From: Bacillota bacterium
GTDB lineage: Bacteria > Bacillota > Clostridia > Acetivibrionales > DSM-1351
Assembly: GCA_023392075.1 (NCBI GenBank)
Contig: JAEVZU010000288.1
Coordinates: forward strand, 1 to 5,135
Reading direction: 5' to 3'
Length of the DNA: 5,135 nt
Positions 1-5,135 of this stretch are shown here, piece by piece. Made by a program: the position numbers and the translations under genes. Each line of letters opens with the position of its first letter. The first letter of the stretch is position 1. Under the pieces are notes generated by a model. It ran no database searches and was not told where the DNA came from. It saw only the letters and a program-made list of their open reading frames with translations.

Positions 1-3000
1 TTTTTCCCATATTTTCGGGGATAATCCAGCCGGTTTTTGCCGCTGACCTTCAAGATCTAAAGGTTACATACAGCGAGAGTACTGCTACTGCAACTATCAG
101 TTGGAGAGCTGTTCCCAATGTGAACAACGGGAAGCTGGTATATCATGTACCGAACGGAACGGGTACCGGAGTTACTGAAGTAGAAGTACCAATAGATATT
201 ACAAAAAATTCCCTTTCAATAACAAAGATAAAAAAGGACATCATATATGATTTCAGTTTGGAACTGACCGACGATAGCGGCACTGCATACGTTGGAAACA
301 AGTATTTTCTGGCAGGAACCACCGTAACTGCCGCCAATGTGGACCAGCAGGCAGAAAAGATGGACGGCGGCGGAATGGAAACCGGTATTTATCCTGCTGT
401 AAAGCTTTCCTGGAACATGCCGAAGGTATATTTCGGCGGTGATATGGTCAATGCTGATGCGGTGCCGGCCATTTTCAACGCAAATCAAATTTATTTCAAG
501 TTTAAAATACAGCTTGATACTATGCTTAAAGATGTAATTGTTAAAAAATTAAGCCCGGCCAGCAGTGATTATAAGGTTTCAATAGATGACGGCACAAAAT
601 ACGATGTCAAATATGATTCAATGACCGGAAAATTTGAATTTTATCTGCTTGGGAGAAAGGATGCAGATACCGATATTGCTGCGATGCCCACTCCAAAAGG
701 TATACCTGCGGGAGATCTGGGCTGCGTTCTGCCATATCCGGATCTTTACCCAAGTACGATTTATAAGATGTCAATGATAACTATATTCGACGAAGGTACG
801 GGAGATGATTCCGGAGTAGTTACAGGAATCACTCAAAGCCCTATAGATTTGGACTATATATGTACCAGCATCAGATTTCAATTAACAAAGGATACTCTGG
901 ATAATTTGTATGTGCGTGTATTCCGCGTTAATCAAAAAGGTATTGCACTGCTGAATCTGACATATGATATCCAGACCAGTTATGGAGGCTCGTGGAGGCC
1001 AAGTGAAAATGTTATTAATGACAGAGATTTGGGTACAGATCCTGCTCCGATTATAGATATCATCAAAGGTGAAAACAATCCGGTTAAATACAGAATAGTC
1101 GTAATAGAAAACAGGATACAATCTCCGGTTATGGAGTACAATATGCAGGATGACCTTGTAAAGCCTCCTGTGCCAAATAATATACTTACAAATGTAGAGC
1201 TGGAATATCCGACATCCTCAAGCGCGGTTAAAGAAACCTCCTCAAAGGTGACAATAACCTGGGATTATCCGGGAGATGAACTGTGGAATCAGATAAAAGG
1301 ACAGGACTATTATTTTCATTTCAACTTGAGCCTTGCCGAGGATCCGGTCACCTCACCTCAGAAGCTTATGGTGGACGGACAGGAAAAGTTCTTTGAAATT
1401 AAATACAGGGATGTAAAGAGTGTCAGCGCAAACAGGATAGAAGTTGACAAGTCCGGAAGCAAGCCGAGGCTGAAATATGTCATGGATGGTTATGAGCTGT
1501 TCAAGGGTGTGGGAAGTGAAGATCTGGACGGTGACGGCAAAGGGGATCCATTTCCATTGCCAAACCTGGAACCGGCAAATGCGTACCAGGGCGAGCAGCC
1601 GTACCCCAATTACCTGCTTCCGAATAAAACCTACTATCTGCAAATGTACACAAGTACCAAGGAACAAAGGGATGTTGGTTATTCAGTGGGTGATTCCTTC
1701 TCGGAAAAGTCACTGATAACCAGCTTTACAACACTTTCTCCTGCGTCCAGGGATATATCCATACCAAAGTTCCTGCAATTGGTGGAAACAACTGTAATTC
1801 CCAGTGATAGTGCTATTCCGAAGGAAGCGACAGTGGAAATCAGATTTGACCAGATAAAAATGGAGGAGGCCGACTGGAAAAATTATACTCCCGAGCCTGT
1901 TCAAGGGCAGGACGTAGTGTATTATGATCTTTATATGAGTACAAGTCCGGACAGCTCCACTTTCAAAAAGATCTCCTCTACTCAGGACCCGCAGGTGACC
2001 AAACTACCGGATGATGTTAAATTTACGGTTCAGGTGGATAATAATAATGTCACCTGGGTTTATGCAACAATAAATAAGTTTAGCGGTACAAATAAAGACT
2101 TTTTCGGTGACTCGCTGGCACCTAATTCTACTTACTACTTTATGGTCAAGGTCAGATTGGTCATGGTCAACAGCGATACAAAAGAGTCAATAAAATCCGC
2201 ACTGCTGCCGGTGACCATACCAAGAGGTGAACCGACAAATCCCGACGATACCGAGAAAAAGCCAAAGGCACCGGAGGATTTTGCCATAGCTGTAGATGAA
2301 AATGGAGATCTGATGCTGACGGGTCAAAGTGTAACCTTCGAATGGACCATAAGGGACAGCGACTCTGCCTATAATATGATTGCAACCTCGTCAAGAGTGG
2401 CTCCTGATGCTACGCTTGCTGCCGGGAGCAGTATCCTTTCGGATCCCACATATATCAGCTTCATAAATGCATTCGGAAACAAGGGCAATGACGGTGATGG
2501 TACAAATTTTATTATGAATCCAAACATTGATCCGTTGCCGGCAAAATTTGAAATTATACCGGGAACTGAACCGGGGACACAAAAGTGCAGATATACCATT
2601 GATACCTGGTTATTTCCCAATAAGGTGTATTACTTCAGTTTGAGGTCGGAAAACAAGGATGCGGGCAGCAACATAAAATCCAGCGTATGGATTTCAATAC
2701 CTGTTACCACAACCTTAATAGAGAGTCCGACAATGCTTCAGGTGGTCAATGACTGTGCACTGGCCTTCAACTGGTATGGAACCCTGCCGACTGAAAATTA
2801 CCAGATCAGATTGAAGCCTGTAGGTGAAATAGATTATACGGTACTTACAAAGTCACAGTACACTATTGTGCAGGATTCCAGATACTACAATTATGCCAGA
2901 ACGACAAAAGATATCAAACTGAAGCCAGATACACAATACAACATACAGGTTGTAACCAGGGTTAACGGAGTGGAAAGTGTTATTGATATAGTAAAATATT

Positions 3001-4868
3001 CGTCTAATAACTATTATGAGACCAGGGATGATTATCACGAGATAGATATCAGATGGCAGGGTGTTGCCATGGATCCGTATACCGAATTTGAAATAGCTAT
3101 AAAGACCGAGGATGATACAGAGTATACCGTTTTGAACAACAGTGTGGATCTGGAGCAGTATGTTGATGTTTCGACTCATACATATCCTTATTATATAGAA
3201 AAGAGTATTAATAATTTAAACAGCAGCTACTTTACATATAACGCCAGGATTAAATCGGCAGAAGTGACATTGTCGGATGGTACAAAGGAACATAAGCCGC
3301 TGAAAGCAAATACCAAGTATTATATCAAAGTCAGGGCTAAGAAGACCGATGCTGTAAATCTTGAGGCTGTGGCCCGGTCAAAATATGCCGGTCCTGTTGA
3401 TACAAGAACTGAGTTCAATCAGGATGACTATGACGATGAAGATGACAATACCAATATTACCGACAAATTCCTGGATATGCTGGATAGACTGGAAGAGAAC
3501 GTGTACTGGGAAGTAGACAAGGCTACCGGTTCACTGAATAAAATATATGTAAAGGATGAAAGGATTGTAAACATACTGGAATCCCCCGGAAACTATACGT
3601 TTACCATTGACATATCACAAAGCCCCGGTTATGTGAACAGTGACGAAATTTATCTGGCCAAAAGTATATTGAAAGCCATGAAAAGCACCAACAAGAGCGT
3701 GATCATAAAGACCAGGGAAATAGAGTATACAATCAGACCGGAGACCTTTGATATTGAAAACATGGAGGAATTTAAAAAGGCAGCTGAATTAGACCGTTCA
3801 AAGGATGTTTACCTGCAGCTTGACAATATTCAAAGTGCGGGTGTGCAGCCGTCCGGGCCGGCTGATGCCACAGCGGCGTCAAAAATGAATTCTCTTTCGG
3901 CTCAGGTGGTTGCCAGCAGTGCAACCAGCACTGCAATAAAGGATATGATCAAGAATAAGCTGTATAATGACAAAACGGGTATTATACAGAAAAAGCTGGC
4001 CGTATTAAAAAATCCAAATAATTCGAAAACAAAGGGCGACGAGCAGAAAGTAAACGAGTACCTGCTCCAGCTTATCGAAGAGATAAAGAGTGAGCTTTCA
4101 TATTATATTGAGGACACGATTAACGGTACCGGATATTCCAACGGCCTGTTCATACAGAAATACAGCATTACAAAATTCAGTTCACCGATGGCGGTAAAGA
4201 TGGAGTACAAGGGAAGTACCCTTGCCAATCCGTATGTTTTATACAGCGGCAGCGGAAACTGGCAGAAGCTTTCACAGAACATAAAGAGGGAAACAGGCTT
4301 TTTGAATTATATTGTAGCAGGTACAGGCAAATATATAATATTCTCGGGAAAAGATGTGGTATCAGCCATAGCAGATGATAACCCGGCAAAGGAGTATATC
4401 ACCAAGCTTGCCGCAAATTATGATCTGGCATCGGTATTTTCCGGGGCGGACAATTCATTCAATCCGAAGCTCACCGTAACCGTCAAGGAAGCAGTGCTGT
4501 TTTATGAGCTGATTTCCGAGTCAAGGGTCGACAGCCAGAAGAATGTCAAGGATAAGGCAAAGGTGTATGGTATTGACAAGATCATCAATACCACCAATCT
4601 GAACAGGAATATTACAAGACAGGAGACTGCAGCAGTCATAATAAAACTGTACTGCCAGAAAACCGGAGCCGACTATAGTCTGCTAAAGGTGTCATACAAT
4701 AAGCTTATAAAGGATGACAGCGGTATAGCGGACAAATATGCAACACCTGTCTATGCATGCCTGCAGATGGAGGTTATGAGTCTGGATTCCAATTCCAGGT
4801 TCAATCCGTCAAATACGGTAAGCAGGGCAGAATTTGCCATGGCAGTTGAGAAAATGCTGGAAAGCTGA
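1..4868 (+). CDS. Large secreted surface protein with fibronectin type III-like modules and C-terminal SLH repeats (5' end missing)
   Basis: This is probably an S-layer-associated structural or adhesive protein, exported and held on the cell wall by its C-terminus; no enzyme domain is visible. Complete codons start at 3 and the stop is TGA 4866-4868, giving 1621 visible residues (residue n starts at base 3n). Residues 1-13 are the end of a signal peptide. FN3-like modules lie at roughly 16-110, 129-281, 390-579, 584-741, 755-905, 906-1000 and 1005-1137. Most show an early Trp strand (W34, W137, W420, W781, W924, W1018) and a late L-x-P/A-x-T-x-Y strand (residues 705-712, 973-979, 1100-1107). 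Residues 282-384 are beta-rich but unassigned. An acidic linker (1141-1148) precedes a beta domain (1152-1450) with a helical insert (about 1309-1371), then three SLH repeats (1457-1621). The true start is upstream of the window; GTG at 120 is internal. The SLH call is firm, the FN3 boundaries are approximate, and the ligand is unknown. Confidence 0.93.
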   Translation, partial: FPIFSGIIQPVFAADLQDLKVTYSESTATATISWRAVPNVNNGKLVYHVPNGTGTGVTEVEVPIDITKNSLSITKIKKDIIYDFSLELTDDSGTAYVGNKYFLAGTTVTAANVDQQAEKMDGGGMETGIYPAVKLSWNMPKVYFGGDMVNADAVPAIFNANQIYFKFKIQLDTMLKDVIVKKLSPASSDYKVSIDDGTKYDVKYDSMTGKFEFYLLGRKDADTDIAAMPTPKGIPAGDLGCVLPYPDLYPSTIYKMSMITIFDEGTGDDSGVVTGITQSPIDLDYICTSIRFQLTKDTLDNLYVRVFRVNQKGIALLNLTYDIQTSYGGSWRPSENVINDRDLGTDPAPIIDIIKGENNPVKYRIVVIENRIQSPVMEYNMQDDLVKPPVPNNILTNVELEYPTSSSAVKETSSKVTITWDYPGDELWNQIKGQDYYFHFNLSLAEDPVTSPQKLMVDGQEKFFEIKYRDVKSVSANRIEVDKSGSKPRLKYVMDGYELFKGVGSEDLDGDGKGDPFPLPNLEPANAYQGEQPYPNYLLPNKTYYLQMYTSTKEQRDVGYSVGDSFSEKSLITSFTTLSPASRDISIPKFLQLVETTVIPSDSAIPKEATVEIRFDQIKMEEADWKNYTPEPVQGQDVVYYDLYMSTSPDSSTFKKISSTQDPQVTKLPDDVKFTVQVDNNNVTWVYATINKFSGTNKDFFGDSLAPNSTYYFMVKVRLVMVNSDTKESIKSALLPVTIPRGEPTNPDDTEKKPKAPEDFAIAVDENGDLMLTGQSVTFEWTIRDSDSAYNMIATSSRVAPDATLAAGSSILSDPTYISFINAFGNKGNDGDGTNFIMNPNIDPLPAKFEIIPGTEPGTQKCRYTIDTWLFPNKVYYFSLRSENKDAGSNIKSSVWISIPVTTTLIESPTMLQVVNDCALAFNWYGTLPTENYQIRLKPVGEIDYTVLTKSQYTIVQDSRYYNYARTTKDIKLKPDTQYNIQVVTRVNGVESVIDIVKYSSNNYYETRDDYHEIDIRWQGVAMDPYTEFEIAIKTEDDTEYTVLNNSVDLEQYVDVSTHTYPYYIEKSINNLNSSYFTYNARIKSAEVTLSDGTKEHKPLKANTKYYIKVRAKKTDAVNLEAVARSKYAGPVDTRTEFNQDDYDDEDDNTNITDKFLDMLDRLEENVYWEVDKATGSLNKIYVKDERIVNILESPGNYTFTIDISQSPGYVNSDEIYLAKSILKAMKSTNKSVIIKTREIEYTIRPETFDIENMEEFKKAAELDRSKDVYLQLDNIQSAGVQPSGPADATAASKMNSLSAQVVASSATSTAIKDMIKNKLYNDKTGIIQKKLAVLKNPNNSKTKGDEQKVNEYLLQLIEEIKSELSYYIEDTINGTGYSNGLFIQKYSITKFSSPMAVKMEYKGSTLANPYVLYSGSGNWQKLSQNIKRETGFLNYIVAGTGKYIIFSGKDVVSAIADDNPAKEYITKLAANYDLASVFSGADNSFNPKLTVTVKEAVLFYELISESRVDSQKNVKDKAKVYGIDKIINTTNLNRNITRQETAAVIIKLYCQKTGADYSLLKVSYNKLIKDDSGIADKYATPVYACLQMEVMSLDSNSRFNPSNTVSRAEFAMAVEKMLES
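3..41 (+). other. C-terminal part of a Sec signal peptide
   Basis: The first visible residues (FPIFSGIIQPVFA, followed by ADLQDL) are hydrophobic and end in a small-residue cleavage pattern. The best site is after A13 (V at -3, A at -1), with A14 as an alternative. The positively charged N-region and the initiation codon must lie to the left of the window. This is the main evidence that the coding frame begins upstream and that the protein is exported. Confidence 0.8.
1521..1547 (+). other. Asp-rich calcium-binding-type loop (DLDGDGKGD) in the third FN3-like module
   Basis: Residues 507-515 read DLDGDGKGD, matching the D-x-D-x-D-G-x-x-D spacing of EF-hand, dockerin and thrombospondin type 3 calcium loops. 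There is one copy with no paired helices or second loop, so a dockerin is not supported. It sits in an insert just before the PYPNYLLPNKTYY strand of the module. Calcium binding is inferred from the motif only. Confidence 0.5.
3423..3446 (+). other. Acidic linker between the FN3-like stalk and the C-terminal wall-anchoring part
   Basis: Residues 1141-1148 read DDYDDEDD, flanked by Asn, Gln and Thr. The run falls exactly where the FN3-like modules end and the pre-SLH domain starts, as expected of a flexible, solvent-exposed hinge. It may bind cations, but that is inference. Confidence 0.6.
3456..4352 (+). other. Pre-SLH beta domain interrupted by a helical insert
   Basis: Residues 1152-1450 resemble the beta domain that often precedes SLH repeats in clostridial and Paenibacillus surface proteins. 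The first half has a helix-strand unit (residues 1217-1249: EIYLAKSILKAMKS, then SVIIKT and YTIRPETF), similar to the usual 'IPxSVLxAL…LxIKT…LP' pattern. The second half (1392-1448) has FSSPMAVKMEY, then YVLYSGSGNWQKL, then GKYIIFSGKDV, similar to the usual 'PVTVTxxY…Y…W…' strand pair. Between them lie a low-complexity Ala/Ser stretch and a charged helical segment (about 1309-1371). The match is from memory of family patterns and not from an alignment. Confidence 0.5.
4371..4865 (+). other. Three SLH repeats (cell-wall polysaccharide anchor)
   Basis: Three repeats occupy residues about 1457-1504, 1512-1555 and 1567-1621. The third is classic: YATPVYACLQMEVMS, then RFNPSNTVSRAEFAMAVEKML, ending two residues before the stop. 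The second keeps the ITRQETAAVIIKL core but lacks a clear F-x-P strand. The first has SFNPKLTVTVKEAVLFYEL, so the TRAE-type motif reads TVKE and lacks the conserved Arg. SLH trimers of this kind typically bind pyruvylated secondary cell-wall polysaccharide, which points to a non-covalent wall anchor. Confidence 0.88.
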
Positions 4869-4886
4869 GAAGGCAAAGCTTGTTGA

Positions 4887-4987
4887 GCGAATAGGAATTT
4901 ATACTTTTTAATGACAGTCTAAGCACTGTTTATACTGAGTTTGGGGTTGTGCACTAGAAAATTCCAATTAGATAAATTCCTATACGC
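4887..4987. repeat. 101-bp segment bounded by a 16-nt imperfect inverted repeat
   Basis: The left arm GCGAATAGGAATTTAT (4887-4902) and right arm ATAAATTCCTATACGC (4972-4987) are reverse complements at 15 of 16 positions; the only mismatch is 4890/4984. The inner 12 bp are perfect. The 69-nt interior is AT-rich, has no ORF, and holds a small ACAGT/ACTGT hairpin (4914-4918 with 4925-4929). A second AAATTCC (4959-4965) copies the core of the right arm. It could be a small inverted-repeat element, an mRNA 3'-end stem or a protein-binding palindrome. No flanking target-site duplication is evident. Confidence 0.6.
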
Positions 4988-5034
4988 GGGGTTTGAAAAG
5001 GGGAATCTCCTTTCCGGTGTAGAGGGGGTGCTCA

Positions 5035-5048
5035 GGAGCGCTAGCTCC
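5035..5048. repeat. Short hairpin, GGAGC-GCTA-GCTCC
   Basis: A perfect 5-bp stem with a 4-nt loop. It also contains the overlapping palindromes AGCGCT and GCTAGC. It lies just upstream of the strong 5054-5073 stem and is probably part of the same folded unit. Confidence 0.55.
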
Positions 5049-5053
5049 GTCGA

Positions 5054-5073
5054 AGGGGGGAGTAGTCCCCCCT
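5054..5073. repeat. Strong 8-bp GC hairpin with GTAG loop
   Basis: AGGGGGGA (5054-5061) pairs perfectly with TCCCCCCT (5066-5073) around the loop GTAG. TCG (5050-5052) and CGA (5076-5078) can extend it across a small internal loop. No T tract follows on either strand, so intrinsic termination is unlikely. A second G run (5024-5028) could compete for the C run. Confidence 0.7.
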
Positions 5074-5074
5074 A

Positions 5075-5135
5075 GCGAACAAGAAGATTTGCGTAGCATA
5101 GGCAGAGTACCTAAGTGGGCGCGAAGCGGATTTGC
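5075..5135. repeat. Degenerate direct repeat GCGAA-(3 or 6 nt)-GATTTGC
   Basis: Copy one is GCGAACAAGAAGATTTGC (5075-5092). Copy two is GCGAAGCGGATTTGC (5121-5135), cut off by the window edge. The two starts are 46 bp apart. The outer blocks GCGAA and GATTTGC are identical and the middle differs in length. This may be a tandem unit or a subrepeat at the end of a mobile element. Confidence 0.5.

Larger units (their letters stand above)
4984..5135. repeat. GC-rich, hairpin-dense non-coding tail; possible edge of a dispersed repeat, mobile element or structured RNA (incomplete)
   Basis: Composition jumps to about 57% G+C (counted over 4981-5135), unlike the coding region and the AT-rich DNA just before it. 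The stretch packs several short stems: AAAGG/CCTTT (4997-5001 with 5009-5013), GGAGC/GCTCC (5035-5039 with 5044-5048), an 8-bp GC stem at 5054-5073, and a weak TAGG/CCTA (5099-5102 with 5110-5113). It also has a degenerate direct repeat (GCGAA…GATTTGC). None of the stems is followed by a T run, so this is not an array of terminators. The + strand carries no ORF; one short minus-strand frame is open. The element runs off the right edge, and the family is not recognised. Confidence 0.45.

Noticed and set aside
120..122. GTG as the start codon of the large gene, with GGAGAG at 103-108 as its ribosome site
   Set aside because: The upstream frame is open and encodes a signal-peptide end plus the first FN3 strand with its Trp, so the GTG is an internal Val codon.
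1521..1547. A dockerin module at DLDGDGKGD
   Set aside because: Dockerins need two paired loop-helix repeats of about 22 residues each. Only one loop is present, and it is embedded in an FN3-like module.
1477..1716. A 79-codon + strand frame inside the large gene
   Set aside because: It lies wholly within the FN3-like coding sequence, is rich in Trp/Cys/Arg as out-of-frame translations are, and has no domain.
143..4389. Several minus-strand frames of 60-110 codons
   Set aside because: All are antisense to the strongly supported large gene and show no recognisable motifs, so they are shadows of it.
4883..4905. A promoter made of TTGAGC (4883-4888) and TATACT (4900-4905)
   Set aside because: The spacing is only 11 nt, well below the usual 16-18, and no gene follows on the + strand. 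A second TATACT at 4931-4936 has no -35 partner.
5054..5073. An intrinsic terminator at the strong GC hairpin
   Set aside because: Neither strand has a T tract after the stem.
4984..5135. A group II intron end or a tRNA/rRNA fragment
   Set aside because: There is no GTGCG-type intron start, no domain V-like hairpin, and no tRNA cloverleaf or conserved rRNA segment that I can recognise.

Overview
The window is almost entirely one very large gene on the + strand, followed by about 267 bp of non-coding or repeat-like DNA. The style suggests a low- to mid-GC anaerobic Firmicute. Arginine is mostly AGA/AGG and ATA isoleucine codons are frequent. The product is a secreted surface protein ending in S-layer homology (SLH) repeats. 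The cellulolytic Clostridia (Acetivibrio/Ruminiclostridium type) are a reasonable guess, but this rests on style and not on a marker gene.

Positions 1-4868 hold the gene. Its beginning lies off the left edge: the frame is open from position 3, and the first visible residues are the end of a signal peptide (…QPVFA-ADLQ…). The visible 1621 residues run in order: signal-peptide tail; about seven divergent fibronectin type III-like modules, several enlarged by inserts that carry Asp-rich loops; an acidic linker; a beta-rich domain interrupted by a helical segment; and three SLH repeats ending at the stop codon. The natural reading is an exported protein anchored non-covalently to the cell-wall polysaccharide through its C-terminus, with a long beta-sandwich stalk facing outward. 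No catalytic domain is visible.

Positions 4869-5135 contain no convincing gene and no canonical terminator. Two things stand out. The first is a 101-bp segment (4887-4987) bounded by a nearly perfect 16-nt inverted repeat. The second is an abrupt change to GC-rich DNA from about 4984 (about 57% G+C by hand count over 4981-5135, against 35-45% in two coding lines sampled). This GC-rich part has compact hairpins, including an 8-bp stem with a GTAG loop, and a degenerate direct repeat. It looks like the edge of a dispersed repeat, mobile element or structured RNA that continues past the right end; its identity cannot be settled from the window.

No second gene is visible, so nothing can be said about operon partners.
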